NCBI RefSeq assembly: GCF_037893015.1
Contig: NC_133658.1
Location: 251,912,518-251,976,517 of the forward strand
Direction of reading: 5' to 3'
DNA from: Macrotis lagotis
Lineage: Eukaryota > Chordata > Mammalia > Peramelemorphia > Peramelidae
Length of the DNA stretch: 64,000 bases
Shown here: piece after piece, positions 1 through 64,000 of the stretch
How the letters are laid out: each line of letters opens with the position of its first letter
How positions within the stretch are numbered: position 1 is the first letter of the stretch
Position numbers and translations under genes: made by a program
Notes under the pieces: generated by a model
Databases searched by the model: none
Told to the model about the DNA's origin: nothing
The model's input: the letters and a program-made list of their open reading frames with translations, nothing else

Positions 1-1275
1 TGGATTAAGGTCTATTTTAATCATGACATGCTATTTTACTCTAATTTTAATCATGACATTATGTTCTTTCTAAGGATCAGTTCTTTCAACTCTGACATCC
101 TTTCTATAAATCCACTGTTGCCAATCCCTCTTTGTAAGTTGGAGGGGAAAGGATGTGATTAAACCTTAGGCTCAGGCAAACAGATACCCTAAGAACCGAC
201 TGAATACCCCTCTGAATGATGCTGAATGGCAGAGCAGAAGATACTGTTCTTGCCTGCTGAGCTCAGGGGCAGAACACACAAGATTTCAGAGCAAACTAGG
301 TAGTTTTAAAAACTTGATTAACAGGTTCCAACTAACAGGGCACCTAGGGAGATTGGAGGGTGACAAAGGTCACTTCAATTTCAGGAGTCATAGTATAAGA
401 AAACCAATTCAAAAGTAGGGATTTTGTGCTAATTAAATTCCAGGGCCGTGATAGTCCCTATGCAGTCTGCCCTCCTTCCCGTCCATCTCTACCCCTGGGT
501 GGGATCATTGTCACCATCATCATTCTAGCAACTTACATTTATTATAGAACATTTAAAGTCCTTGTCATGCTTTATCTGTTTTGCTATCAAGTCTTTATGA
601 TCTGAGGCTCAGTAGGAAACTCCTTCAATAAACAAAAATCCATTAATCTGCTTATCAATTAATTTATCCAGGCAGAAAAAATGTTTTGGGGGCCTATTCT
701 CTCCTCGGAAAACTGAAAACATGAAATTATCCAGAACACATTATTCGTTTCCAACTATAAGCATCCTTCTAATTGAGGTATGAGGCACTATACTCCAAAA
801 ATCCATCAGATCTGATTGTTAGCTCCAGCTTTCCTTTGGACTGGCTATGCAGTCTTCCCCCATCCCCGTCACTTTGTTTTTCCAAATTTCCTTTTCTGTA
901 AAATGAAATTTTTGAACTAAATAATCTCCAGTGTCCCTTCCAAGATTCTATGTTCTATAAGTCCTGCCAACTCTAATAGTCACTATGTGAAAAGTAGAAT
1001 TTTTGTGCTTCTTCTATAAAAATAAAACTTTTTACTAAAACAAATTTTTGATAGAAATTTACTAATAGAACCTAACCTTACAGTTCTAAAATAATAGCCA
1101 ATTATCAAAAACTTAATAAAAATGCTGAGATATACTGGTTCCTTTCTCACTACTCTTTAGCATTAAAAATGTGATTAAAACTTTAAATTGAGACCCTTTG
1201 ACTCTTCTAGCTCCACTTGTGTAACTTCAAAGTCCCTGTTCACCAAAGTTTAAATCTTCCTGAACATCACCAACT

Positions 1276-1419
1276 AGGGACAGCTAGGTGACCCAGTGGA
1301 TAGAGCACATGCCCTGGAGACAGGAGGATCTGAGTTCAAATCTGAATTCAGATATTTGATATTTACTAGCTGTGTGATCTTGGGCAAGTCCCTTAACCCT
1401 GATTGCCTTGCCAAAGAAA
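1276..1419 (+). mobile_element. tRNA-related SINE
   Basis: The copy starts cagctaggtgacccagtgg, has the B-box-like gttcaaatc and ends cttgggcaagtcccttaac plus the Lys-poor tail ttgccttgcc. It is moderately diverged from the youngest copies in the window. Confidence 0.85.
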
Positions 1420-1964
1420 GAAACGTCACCTCCTCTAGGAAATGTCTGTTATCACAGTCTTTCCTTCACTTAGCTAGAGAAGTAACTGATCACAGTGGGT
1501 CTTCTTTGGAACTCTCTGAATTTAAAGGGATCATGCCCTTTCCTAGACCATACATTTAAAGAATAAAGAACACAGTTTTAGAAGAAAGATATAAAGTACT
1601 CTCTGTTTTTGGTTATCGTCTGGAACATGTAATTTGGTATCTTTTACTTCCCTTTCTAATCCAGGCTTAGGAATAAGGCAGCTAAACAGTTGCTATGGCA
1701 ACCTGTCCATTCCTACAGTCCTGAGAGACCCCGACTTCAGATGGTCTAAAAATCTGGAGGCTAGGTTGGTCAGTCATGCATGGAGACAGGCTTCCCCAGT
1801 AACCAGGATGGAAAGCCCACTCCCTCCCTTTTCCCCCAAAACTGTCATTGACCACAGCTGCTGCCTAAGGCCACTGGGACCAGGTAGATCAGCAAGAGAG
1901 AAGGAGGGATATTTAATGCAAAAAAAAAAGAAAAAAGAAAGAAAAGAAAAAAAAGGGAAAAAAG

Positions 1965-2135
1965 GCCAAAGTCTCCTGCTGTATCCAGGGCCATCTTCAG
2001 TCATCCTGATCCATATCTGGACAGATGGACTGATGACCCTGCATAGCACCCCTTCACTTATATCCAATTCACTTGCACGTTATTGCACCACCACTGTGAT
2101 ATTGTGGTCTTTTTCGAGAGTGAAGGACAAACAAC
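1965..2135 (+). mobile_element. RTE-tailed SINE fragment
   Basis: The end reads gtggtctttttcgagagtga then aggacaaacaacc. The RTE-type LINE in this window has the same tail (gtcattttggtcttctt then gtgaagga). The fragment is preceded by ggacagatggactgatgacc. I infer a SINE mobilised by the RTE machinery. Confidence 0.6.
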
Positions 2136-2265
2136 CATCCTGCTGTTATTCTCTAGGCATGGACCATTTTGCAGATTAACTCATATGTCCAGGGCTCTTT
2201 CCTCACCCTTTCTTAGCCAAGAGGTCTAATTTAAGAGGGAATTGGGACCTGATCATGTAAGGGAA

Positions 2266-2267
<2 letters not shown>

Positions 2268-2304
<37 letters not shown>
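2268..2304 (+). repeat. (TG)n microsatellite
   Basis: About 17 TG units in a row, followed by an interrupted TGTATG stretch. Confidence 0.95.
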
Positions 2305-2309
<5 letters not shown>

Positions 2310-4572
2310 ATGTGTATGTGAGAATTTTTTTATCTTTATCTTTCAGATTGTAGTTCAAGGTAAATTAGGAATTTGAGGGAATTGTCACTTCTTTTAATTT
2401 TTTATCATGCATTCCTCTCTCAGCTTTGAACTTAACCACCACATCTCAGAAGTCTTATGAACCTAGAACACTTCTTTGCCCACTCTCCCATTGGTGAGTT
2501 ACTCCCAGAACCTCCATTTTGAGGAAGGACGAAGACAGCTATTCATCATTCCTCTCCCGCCTCTGGCTTCTGTTTCTCCCAAGTTCACCCCATCTTAGCT
2601 TCCCTTTATGTGTTTTCTTTCCCCTTTAGAATATAAGCTCCTTGATGGCAGGCCCTGTCTTTTTTATCCTTTACTTTTATGAATATCTTTAGTATGTAGC
2701 AGTGCCCAGAGGTAATATTAAATAACTGATACTAGTTCATTTAATGTCCCTTCATCCAAGTCAACAACTGAGAATTATCTACACATCTTTCTTTCATCTA
2801 TTCCTTTTTACCCTCCCTTGATTGTGTTTCTAACTTGCCAAATCACCTAGTCGCCTCATTTCTATTAGGGACACCTGGACCTTAAGGGGTCATTTCTCCT
2901 TGTAATGAAAGGAATTGTCCTTTGTGAACTTAATGGTGAATTATTCTTATTTTTTCTGTGAGCTGTAATATTATCTCGTGCATCTTCCATCCTTTCTTGG
3001 AAAGTGATTGCTCATTGATGATGTAGGAATGTGAATGGGCCAGCAGCAATCAGGATGTGGTATGACTGGCTGACAGGGAACCCTGGGCCTATATGCTAAT
3101 AAATGAGTTAGAATGTGAGGATGCCAGCAAAGAAGGAATAGCTGTGCTTCAAGACTGCTGGGGCAGCCTGCTGTATGAAGTTGTAACAATTATTCCACAT
3201 GCCTATTTAAGAGCATCAGTAGATAGCCTCAAAATGCAAAGTAGTACAGGTCTTAGAATGGTTGGAAAGTATTGGTTATGATAAAAAAAAAAAGATCACA
3301 GAATCCAAAAAGGCATGGTAGGACATACATGAACAAAGTGAAGGAAGCACAAATAAAACAATGTTGGAAATGAACAACAAATCAGGAAACAAGCATGGCC
3401 TCAAAGTGGAAATAAGAGAAAATCCCTTCTCCCCTCTCCTTTGCTGAGATGGAGGGGTCCAGAACTGTGGAACATTGTATGTAAGGTCAGATTTTCTTTT
3501 TAATGCAAATGATTCTATTGGATTTTTTTTCTCTTTAAAAAAACTATTTGTTATAAGGGTAACTCTCTCAAAGGGGGAGAAACATAGGGGGAACCTAGAC
3601 AAAGTAAAAAAAAAATTACACTGATAACAATCAATTTTTTAAAAGGACAATGGATAGAAGGCTAGAATGATGTTAGAATAAACTTGAAGAGTGTTTATGT
3701 CGAATGCTTAAGGGATCATGGGAGATATGTCCATTGGAAGTGAAAGGGGAGAGTGAGCAAACTGCAGTAGTGGCACTTAAGTAGCTATTCATTTTGAATG
3801 AGTCTAGGTAAGACTTGGGGGTCTATCACCAAGGATCATATTTGTAGCTCTAAGCCCCATAAATGATGTATATCATATATGGGATGTGGACCCATGCAGA
3901 CCCTAAGGAAGCATAGTCCTACCATATTAGTTGATAACCTACCAGTCCCAAAGAGTTGGCAATTTAAGGCCATATGTTATACAAAGGGGAGTATGGAACT
4001 TTAAGCTTTACTCCCTTCAATATAAGACTTGAAAGAAATGAGTGACTAAGTAGAAGAATGAATTCAGTGAGCATTAGAGGAAGTGCTGAACTGATCAGTC
4101 CCAGTTTTTTCCCAGCTCCCAGGCCTGGGCAGCATAGAATTTAGGAAGCTGCTTCCTAATGCCCCCTCCCTCCCACTATGTATAGATGTGAGTAAGAAAT
4201 AATCATGAAGATATGTCTACTCACCAGAAGTGATCTTATTTCACTTCTCTGAATTAGGCACTTTTTGAGTTCTTCTTAGATTATTTTGGTAAAACAATAC
4301 CTGAGTGAGGGACACAAGATCCCCTGAATTGGTTCTAGGAAAGAGCTCCTAGGATACTGATATGATTCAGCAAAACTTATGGACCAAAAGAGGAACCATT
4401 GTTCAAGAAGAGCAGATGAATCCCATAACACCAGAAATATAATCATTTTAACAATGGAAAGGTTATTGGAAGAAGAAAGGAAGAAGTTGGGGAGAGGAAA
4501 GTCAAACCCTTCACATAATGAGAGAAAAAAGAGAGATGAGAGTTCAAATGAATAGGTTCTTATCATTTGCTT

Positions 4573-55882
<51,310 letters not shown>

Positions 55883-56479
55883 CTACAGAACAAGGCACTA
55901 GAATCATAAAAATGAAAAATGAAAAAGTTCATGCTTACAGTCTAAAATAGGCACCATGGTATAGTAGTATATTCAAATCCACAACTTGCTACCTGTGTAA
56001 CCTTAAACAAATCACTTTACCTTTCCCAACCTTAGTTTCCTCAACTGCAAAATAACAAGGTTTAAGTAGGGCTTTAAGGTCTGAATCTCATGATTCTAAT
56101 AGATTCCAGGGGAGGGGAAGAGGATGATGATGCATTAGAGCTGTAATGCAAACAGAGCAAATCAATCAAAACAGGGCCCTGAATTTAGCAAAGAGAAAGG
56201 GCTTATGACTCTGAGACACCAATAAGAAGACCACCTTCAATGAAGGTGGAGTGGGGTGGGGATAGGATTTGTTGTATATACAGACAAGGGAAGTTCACCT
56301 GGTCTATGATTGCTGGAGCAAGAAAATGGACCATTTAGTAGCTTCCTATTTTAATTAATTCTTCTCATGAACTAGATGCTAATTCTGGTTGTTTTTACAG
56401 TGATGGAGGCTTAGAAATACTTTCAGTGCCCCCTTAATTCAGGATGCTCTAGGGCAAAGTCACCCTACCTTAGTTATGG

Positions 56480-56745
56480 TTCCATAGGAAGGTACACAAA
56501 TAAGTATGACATGGAAGAGGAGATGGGAGATGGTGTTTGAGGGAGGATGGAGGCCAGCAAGATATGAACAAGGGATGAGAGAAAGAATGAGGAAGAAAAG
56601 TACAAAGTAATGCTGAACAAGTAAGTGAGAGGCAAATTGTGAAGGGTCTTGCATATCAGAGGCAGTTTAGACTCTTGATTAGGCACTGGAAGCCAATGAA
56701 GATTTTTGAGCACAGGAGTAACATAATCATAGTCATGCACTGGGA
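56480..56745 (-). mobile_element. CR1/LINE-2-clade ORF2 fragment
   Basis: The minus frame reads YVTPVLKNLHWLPVPNQESK then LICKTLHNLPLTYL. These are the familiar HWLPV and YK-LH-LAP-YL signatures of CR1/LINE-2 ORF2 C-termini. Confidence 0.72.
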
Positions 56746-57169
56746 AAATTACTCAGGTATCATAAGTGTAAAGGATATATATGCAGAGAATAGACTGGAA
56801 GCTTGAAGAACCTGCCATACTAAATATTACTATCTTATATGCCTCCAAAGTCACAAGACTGGCTGATAGAAATGATGATATCTAGTGTCTCTTCCAATCA
56901 GGATGGTGATGGTACCTGGCTCTTTAGGAAAAAGAAATAAATACACAACACCTTCTTAACTTTGATTTGCATCATTAACATTTGTGCCATCACTTTCTTA
57001 AATCCAGACAATCAATAAAACAATAAATCAATCTCTGATTTGTAGCCTTCACATCGAAAATTTAACAAGCAGTTCTTGGAAACCTTGTGAGCCGGCCCCA
57101 GGACATACCTACCTTCAGTTCACCATTCTATAAGTCTGAGGATCCATAACTCTAAGAGCCTTGTCATAG

Positions 57170-57290
57170 AGGCAGCTTGGAATAGTGGATAGAGAACTAG
57201 CCTCAAAGACAATAAGAGATGGGTTCAAGTTTTGCTTCTATCAATTACTGGGTAATCCTGAGCAAATCATTTAATCTCTTGGTTTTCTAG
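57170..57290 (+). mobile_element. MIR-like element
   Basis: It contains ggcagcttggaatagtggat, gatgggttcaagttttgct and gcaaatcatttaatctcttg. Confidence 0.6.
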
Positions 57291-58020
57291 TCCACTCTCT
57301 AGGACACCTTTGCAGAAATGTCACAACCTGTATTGGTGGGAGAGGTTCATCATCTAGAAGTTCCCTAAACCAATGAAATAGCAGGTCCAGTTGTTATCAC
57401 TAGCCTAAGAGCCCCAAAAAGATCAGAGTAAGAAAAAAAATTCCTGTAAATTGAAAGTTGTCAGAGAAGATTTCCCAGAGAAACCAGAATTTGAGCTGGC
57501 CATTGAAGGATGGATAGACATCAATAACTTTCATCAATAAGAAGGAAGGACACCATAGCAGAATAAACCCCAAAGCAGAGCTAACCCAGGAGGGACGGTG
57601 TTGGCATGATAAAACAGCAATCAATCATCTTTCCACTCCCTGTTCCTCACACCCTGGCCCTTCCCAAAACTACAAAGACAGGATTTGAGTACAAGTTTGA
57701 GTCTCCGTAGACTCCTATGCCAGGGGATACAAGTGGAGAAGCAGGAAGGGGATGAAGCATGCTCTACCTTCATCTGCAAACTTCCACTCATCTAAGATGG
57801 ATACAGCATCTCTGTGATGACTAAGGGGGAACTGGCAAAGATGCTTTGGAGCAAGACTGACAGGTTCTGTGACTGTGATTCAACCAAGACCAGAATGTGA
57901 ATCATTCCATTTACCTCTCAGAATCATGGAACATTAAGTGACACAGGCTGACACCAGAATCTAAAACATAGAGTTGAAAGGGACCTTAGAGCATAAAATA
58001 TATTGTTAAAACTGGAAGTA

Positions 58021-58172
58021 GGGGCAGCTAGGTGGCACAGTGAATAGAGCATCGGCCTTGGAGTCAGGAGTACCTGGGTTCAAATCCGACCTCAGACACC
58101 TAATAAATACCTAGCCAGTGTGGCCTTGGGCAAGCCACTTAACCCCATTGCCTTGAAAAATCTAAAAAAAAA
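58021..58172 (+). mobile_element. tRNA-related SINE with TSD
   Basis: It starts ggggcagctaggtggcacag. TSD aaaactggaagta at 58008-58020 and 58173-58185. Confidence 0.96.
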
Positions 58173-58669
58173 AAAACTGGAAGTAAAATGAATGTCCATC
58201 AACTGGAGAATGGTGGAACAAACTGAATACTTTGTGCTATGTAGCTTCACCAAGTGGGTAAAGAAAGCCAATGGTCCAGACCAAAACGGCACTGGATGTA
58301 CAGCCCAAAGACCTGGTCCTTCAGGACATATATGGATAGACACTACAGATAGACAACAAGCTGGGCCCAGGGTTGAACAGGAAGAGAAGAGTAGATCCAA
58401 CCACCGGAGAAAACTGAAGCTCAAGGATGTGAAATGAATTGCTTGAAGTTAAGGTGGAATTTGAACCCAGGCCCTGATTCCACAGTCAGGACTCATCCTT
58501 CTGTCCCGCAATGGTTTGCATTTAAGACATTAAGTGAAGCTTTTAATGATCATCTCCCCCCCTCCAAACTTCTCCCTGAAATAAAGATCCAGCCTCTTAA
58601 AAATATAAATATTCTTTTAATGTTGCTATATTTCTGCTAATCATGAAATACCAGTCTCTGAAGAATTTA

Positions 58670-59040
58670 TGCTGAACGTCACCCAAAGGGCAATGAGGAG
58701 TAAGTTGGCTGCAACACGTTACAAAAGAAGATTGCATAGGAGAAAAGATACCAGAGGGACAATAGCAAAGGATGTCATTAAAGAGGTATGTGCCTGAAAA
58801 GAGATGAGCTAGTCATTTGGCAAGAACAAAGAATAACCCAATAGTTATTGGGTATAGTCCATATATTCCGCTGGGATCTACACAATGGCAAAAGAATGAA
58901 AGGAAGATCCTTGGTAAATAAAGTGGGCCTCTTGTGGAGGAGAATTTAAGGGAGGATACAGATGAGAATCACACAGGATAGGCACACAAGATGTCACTGA
59001 AGGGAGCACCCACATCCATGAAATCACAGATCTGTTGATG
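58670..59040 (+). mobile_element. RTE-like LINE C-terminal relic
   Basis: Broken frames read KDVIKEVC near 58780 and RWDLHNGKRMKGR near 58870. They suggest the C-terminal part of an RTE-like ORF (KDVI-E-, then a short basic G-R-P stretch). Highly mutated; family uncertain. Confidence 0.4.
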
Positions 59041-59689
59041 CATCACAAAAGAAATAATGAGATAAGGGATACAGATATGTAGGAACTTATAAATACAAAG
59101 CAAAGAAAATGGAAGAGGAGAATAATACTATAGTAATAACATACTACATAACAACTACAGTAATATAGATGAAGATGCAGAATTAAATACATCAGAAATC
59201 CCATTAATTGCAGAGATGTGGTAGGCAATGAGCACAGGATATTGTGTTAATTAGACCCAGTTGTGTTTGTTGGTTTTATTTTATTGGTTTTATTTGATCC
59301 TATTCTCTTTGGTAAATAAAAACAACATCAATAAACATTTTTAGAGAAAAAAGGAAAAATATCCAAAATATTAAGTTGGGAAAGATCTAGGTCATGAAAC
59401 ACAGAATGTCTAAACAGGAAGAGAGGTTAGAACACAGATTAATTAATGTTAGGATTAAAACAGAACTTAAAGATCATGAATCTAATCCCCTCATTTACAA
59501 CGAGGTAATTGATAACTGTTGGATTTTTCTCTCTATAACTTCTGAAAGTTATGTTTTCCTGGAATCATAAGTTGGGAATGCCTTAGAATATAGATTATAA
59601 TATATCTGTGCTGAAAGGGAATTTAGAACATAAAATGTCATTTATCTTCGAACAGAGAAGATATCTCAGAGACCAACTAGTCCAAATCA

Positions 59690-59912
59690 GCTCTTAGATG
59701 GCCTGGAGTTAGGAAGACTCATCTTTCCTGAGTTCAAATCTGACCTCAGATACTTTCTAGCTACGTGACTCTGGGCAAGTCACTTAACTCTGTTAGTTCC
59801 CTTATCTGTAAAATGAGCTGGAAAAGAAAATGACAAATCACTTCAATATCTTTGCCCCAAAAACCCCAAATGTTGTCACAGAGTCAGACATAACTGAAAA
59901 ATGACTGAACAA
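59690..59912 (+). mobile_element. CORE/MIR-related marsupial SINE (sense)
   Basis: It reads gagttaggaagactcatctt, gagttcaaatctgacctcag, gtcacttaactctgttagtt, atcacttcaatatctttgcc and cacagagtcagacataactg. This is the sense version of the copies at 5623, 10025 and 53828. Confidence 0.88.
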
Positions 59913-60639
59913 TGTCCAAACTCTTACTTTTAACAGATGAGGAAATTGAGGCCCAGAGAAAGGAAATAATTTACTGAGAATCACACCACAAGCTAGCGGC
60001 AAAGTCAGGACTGGAAGAAAACAGTTCTCTTACAGTTTGCCTGAGGGCTCACCCCATAGAGAGTGAAAGTGTCTTTTGTTTATCTCCCACTCAACACAGT
60101 CCGGAAAGAGGCTCTAGCACCATTCCATCGGGTTGGCACCTATAGTGTTAATTTCTTCCCTGGAATGGGTTGGCCCTTAGGAGAACTGGAAGCTTCCTGT
60201 GAAGATAAGGTATTATTTCTAACTGAGACTATTTCCTATTTCTTAAAAAAATGTGGAAAATGCAACCCAAACTCCAGGGCTAACTTGTTGACAAAAGCAG
60301 GAAGTGTTGCCAACAGTGGGTAAATCCAAGATGTTAGCCTAAGTTTGCTCCTTGGGAGGAAGGGGCCCCTACCCCTGCCATCTTGAAAGCCCCAGCCCAG
60401 GCCTCTGACACATCTGGGCAGTGATCTCTGTTTCCAGGCCTGGGTGTGGTGAATTGTGAAAGCCAAATCTATTTTAGAACCTATGGTCTGTGGCTAGCCT
60501 GTCACTTTCCCTTTGTTGCTTTGGGATAGAAGACAAATCCCCAGACACAGGAAGGCATTCTCCACTCTCCAAGAAGAGTCAAAAAGAAAGAATTGTCCCC
60601 AACTTGGTCTTACCCACTTCCCTCTCCCCTCTGTTAGAC

Positions 60640-60800
60640 TTTAAAGGGCCCTTACACATCTTTCAGATCAGCATCTCTCAATTTGCAGATGAGAAAACTG
60701 AGCTCCAAACAAGTGATTTGACTTGCCCAAGATCACAGAGTAAGTCAGAGGCAGAACCAGGATTCAAACTCAGGACTCTCAACTCTGATCCAAAATGTTT
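60640..60800 (-). mobile_element. MIR-like element
   Basis: The plus strand reads gcagatgagaaaactgagct, gacttgcccaagatcacaga and ccaggattcaaactcagga. Confidence 0.75.
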
Positions 60801-60933
60801 CCCCTAGAGAGGAGAATGGAAACCCGAGGCTCAAGAGCAGGGTAGTTTCCTTTGCCAACATTCAACAAATCAACTGAGAAGATGGGAGTTATATTTGCTA
60901 ACCTCTTCAGGGGCTCTTTGGTCAAAAAAAAGT

Positions 60934-60984
60934 TGCTGTGTGACCTTGGGCAAGTCATTTAACCCCATTTACCTTGCCAAAAAA
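60934..60984 (+). mobile_element. 5'-truncated tRNA-related SINE
   Basis: Only the 3' third is present: gtgtgaccttgggcaagtca, then aaccccatttaccttgcc and an A tail. Confidence 0.8.
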
Positions 60985-62402
60985 AACAACAAAAGAAATG
61001 TTTGGTCTGGATGTTGCAGGAAAGACAACTATTTAGTACAAACTGAAGCTGGTTGAAATAATGGTTACTATTCCTACTATAGGTTTCAAAGGTAGAAACT
61101 ATCAAATACAAAGACATGAGCTTCACAGTGTGGATATAGGTGACCAGATAAGATTGGACCCCTATGGTACCATCACTTGCAGAATATATAAGGACTGATT
61201 TTTGTGATTGACAGTAATGACTGAGAGTTTGAGGTTGTATTTGTGCTCATATGCATACTTATTAGGAAAAAAACTTGACTGCACATTATTAGGGGAAAAA
61301 AAGCAGGCTGCGCATTGAGAGCAACAGATCTTCTATCATAAATTGTTCATAACTAGACTTCCCTCCTGCTTGCAGGTCAGGTCAGACTGTGATTAGTTTT
61401 CCATCACACTTGAATAACTCTTAGGAAGGACACAATGATGGCTGGTTATAAATATTGAGAAGAGCTTTCTGACATATTTGGACAACCAAAAAACCAGCCT
61501 TTTAATTTTGGTCAAGTATGCAGTACTTCCATTTGAAATCTTTCCACAGTAGGCACAACCTACATTAGCCCCAAGCTTGGCTGGAGTTATTTCAAAAACA
61601 CAGACAAAAACACCACACATTTATCTATAGAATCTAAGTTTTGAAAGAAAATAAACTGAGCATGAGAACTTGGAGACTCATTCCATTCTAAATGTGTTCA
61701 GTCCCATTTTTGGAACAATCTCCCATCTGTATATGTGTGAAATGTCCTTTACTACCCCCTCATTACTACAAGGGTCAGATTTGGCATTTGAAAAAAAATC
61801 TTTGAATTTTTTTTTCTTTTGTATTTTGATAACCGCTGAAGAAGTTGGAACTATTAAATTTTATCTCAGGAAAAACTCAGAATTAGTTTCTTTGGTATTG
61901 TAGAAACTGCTTTCTATATAAAATAAGTACAGGACTGTTTTGTCTACTTGTTTTCAATTTTTATTTCAACAAATGAAATCTCTTTACTATTAAGAAAAAT
62001 ACTTCTCAAAACATTTCCTGGTGTGAACTCCCTGCTTAGAATCTAGTGCCCTCAGTATACCACTCTTGTGACTCTGGTAACAATATCTATTTCACTATCC
62101 AACCTAGAATGCCCCTTCTCTTTTTAACCTTTGCCTTTTATCTTGACTCTGAACTCAGTTCAATCCCACCACCATCCCAGATTTTCCTCAATGGTAGGGA
62201 TTACTCCCTGCCCTGACTGCTTCATTTAATGTCAGCATCATACAGTTTGGCCAGAATGGTCAGAATCCTATAGGTTCATCTTGGATTCCCCTCCCTTGAC
62301 TGTCAACACAGTAAAGGCAAGGATTTTCTGTGTCATGTTCTTCCTTGCATATCTCCTCCCTTAAATTCAGAACACAAAACTGGCCAGAACAGGGGCAGTG
62401 TG

Positions 62403-62430
62403 AATACTACTACTACTACTAATAATAATA
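62403..62430 (+). repeat. (TAC)n(TAA)n short repeat
   Basis: Five TAC units are followed by three TAA units. Confidence 0.85.
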
Positions 62431-62494
62431 ACTAATATTGATAATTAAAATTTGAAGAATACCCTACATATATAAAATCTCAGAGAAATTCTGT

Positions 62495-62632
62495 GGAGTA
62501 GGTGTTATTATTAATCTACCTTTATAATATATAAAACTGAAAATCAGAGGTATTCAATGACTTGTCCTGGATCATACAGCTGGTAGCAGGATTTGAATCC
62601 AAAACTCTATCCACTATGCTACACTGTATCCT
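62495..62632 (-). mobile_element. MIR-like element
   Basis: The plus strand reads aaactgaaaatcagaggtat, tgacttgtcctggatcatac and gcaggatttgaatccaaaac. Confidence 0.65.
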
Positions 62633-63429
62633 GTATTGCAGAATAAGGAAAAACAAAAAACAAAACCAATGATCTGCCTAGTTTTAAGACTCACTGATAA
62701 TTTGAATTTCTTTTCAGCTGAAAACAGTAGTCTTGGAAATCCAAAGACCTTTTGGAATCTTAGCTCTGCCACCCTACCTGGAGCAAGTAACTTGGGCCTC
62801 AATTTCCTTATCTGTAAAATAATGTTTATCCTACTGGCACTATTTCATTCCCATGACTAAAATGTGAGTTACTATCAGAACAGGAGTTTTAAAGTTAAAG
62901 TTCGAAACATACACAATCAGCTCTCAATTTCTTGTGCTAAGAACACTAAAGACACATATAACTTAAAACAGAAAAACATGCCAAAAATATGTTTCTGCCA
63001 AATGTAAATAAAACTTGTCACCAATATCCCTTCTCAGTTTTATTTCCAACAGGCTAATAGTGGATGTGTTTATATTCTCCAAAATAACCCTCCCTGGGGA
63101 AAGGGCTCCCCTAGTTGGGTTGGAGGGGGGTAGTTTACACTTTATCATTTGCATCAATGGATAACAAGGCCTAACTTCTTTGTTAATGGGAAAGTAGGTA
63201 AATACCAGGTGTGACTGTTCCATAGGGAACAGAGGCATTCAGGAGTATAGAGGAGGTGTTGTGTATTGTGTCTTTTAAAATAGATCTGGGTCCCTGAGAC
63301 ATCTCTGGACATGTTTTGGCCAACCCAGAAAGGCACCTCTGAAAATCTGAAATAAAAAGTTTATTGAATTGCTGAACCCAAGAAGGAAAAGAGAATATAT
63401 AGGAAAGTTACAGGTTCAACTTAATCTCC

Positions 63430-63740
63430 TTCAGAGATCATAGGGGAGTACAATTTAGAGCTGGAGGTAACTGAGGGGGTCATTTAGTCCAAACTCATTT
63501 TTGTTTTGTTTTTTTCTAACAGATGGGAATACAGATTGTCATAGTTGGAGGAACCATAAGAAAGTTCAGCATAGGAAAATCAAAGCTGGAAGGCATCTAA
63601 GAACAAATTGTCGGAGTTGGAAGGAGCCTTAGAAAACATTCAGCTCAACTCTCTTATTCTGTAAATGAAGACATTGAAGCCTAGGGAAGGTAAGGACCTA
63701 CCCAAAGCAATCTTAAGTGACAGAGCCCGACCCAGAATCC
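63430..63740 (-). mobile_element. MIR-like / tandem old-repeat fragments
   Basis: It contains successive phrases of one old type: ttagagctggaggtaactga, catagttggaggaaccataa, gtcggagttggaaggagcct, then gtaaatgaagacattgaagc. It looks like two or three partial MIR/LINE-2-tail units in a row. Confidence 0.55.
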
Positions 63741-64000
63741 TTATCTGCTGATTCCTGGTCAGGTGTACATTGCATTATGGCTTTCTGAGGCCTGGAACTC
63801 CAGTCCCTGTGGATTCCAACTCTGCCAGGCCCCAAAATGTCTTTCCGTTTCTGACCTTCCTGAAGATGCTTTGTTCTACCTGGTTATACCAAGAAATGGA
63901 GTCATAATTTCTTTCCACTTGGAGGTCCCTGAGCATTTGGAACTCCTGAGGAAGCCCTGATGGACAGAATGGCAAGGGACCTTGGAGACACTTTAGCACA

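Larger units (their letters stand above)
1..4572 (-). other. PTGIS 3' UTR and downstream flank
   Basis: This stretch follows the PTGIS stop and contains the 3' UTR, whose end cannot be fixed. A reverse-strand AATAAA lies at 538-543, and ATTAAA-type hexamers lie near 3498, 2740 and 2394, none decisive. It also holds a SINE (1276-1419), an A-rich tract (1920-1966), an RTE-type SINE fragment (about 1965-2135), a TG repeat (2268-2304) and a LINE-2 3' end (about 2620-2730). No second gene is seen. Confidence 0.5.

Noticed and set aside
3093..3281. 62-codon frame followed by an A-run, possible processed gene
   Set aside because: I recognise no protein family, the A-run is short, and no TSD was found.
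63763..63999. Overlapping frames on both strands at the window edge
   Set aside because: No family resemblance, no splice-consistent phase with PTGIS exon 2, and both strands open equally.

Overview
This window is vertebrate nuclear DNA, most likely from a marsupial and probably an Australian one (the order, perhaps Dasyuromorphia, is a low-confidence guess). The evidence is about 25 copies of a tRNA-related SINE with 'gctaggtggcacagtgg' and 'ggttcaaatcc' boxes and a 'cacttaaccccattgcc' tail, together with LINE-1, LINE-2/MIR, an RTE-type LINE and an ORF2-less (half-L1, HAL1-like) element. Sequence composition is AT-rich and there is no CpG island.

One host protein-coding gene is recognised: PTGIS (prostacyclin synthase, CYP8A1), on the minus strand. 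Exons 2 to 10 lie between 55802 and 4573, each with AG/GT splice borders and matching phases. Exon 1 (N-terminal membrane anchor) was not found and should lie beyond base 64000, so bases 55803-64000 are intron 1. Intron sizes in transcript order: intron 2, 3.1 kb; 3, 0.2 kb; 4, 0.7 kb; 5, 13.5 kb; 6, 22.3 kb; 7, 5.2 kb; 8, 2.3 kb; 9, 2.6 kb. The heme-thiolate loop, the ExxR helix and the I-helix Asn are all intact, so the gene looks functional. The C-terminus runs 20 residues past the position where the human protein stops.

The large introns are repeat graveyards. Intron 7 carries a nested SINE / HAL1-like / SINE insertion with three pairs of target-site duplications (TSDs). Intron 6 holds a plus-strand L1 (about 16.1-26.9 kb) split by a degenerate minus-strand RTE-type LINE (17.6-22.0 kb) and many SINEs. 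Intron 5 holds a minus-strand L1 (about 39.9-46.6 kb), a processed polyubiquitin (UBB-like) pseudogene (39.0-39.5 kb), LINE-2 remnants, and a 40-bp-arm hairpin 145 bp from exon 5. Bases 1-4572 are the 3' UTR and downstream flank; the polyadenylation site could not be placed.

No other functional protein-coding gene, tRNA or rRNA gene, or CRISPR array is supported, and no new multi-gene system is visible. The most unusual local signals are the perfect-stem hairpin in intron 5, the stop-loss-like extension of PTGIS, and the well-preserved layering of retroelements.
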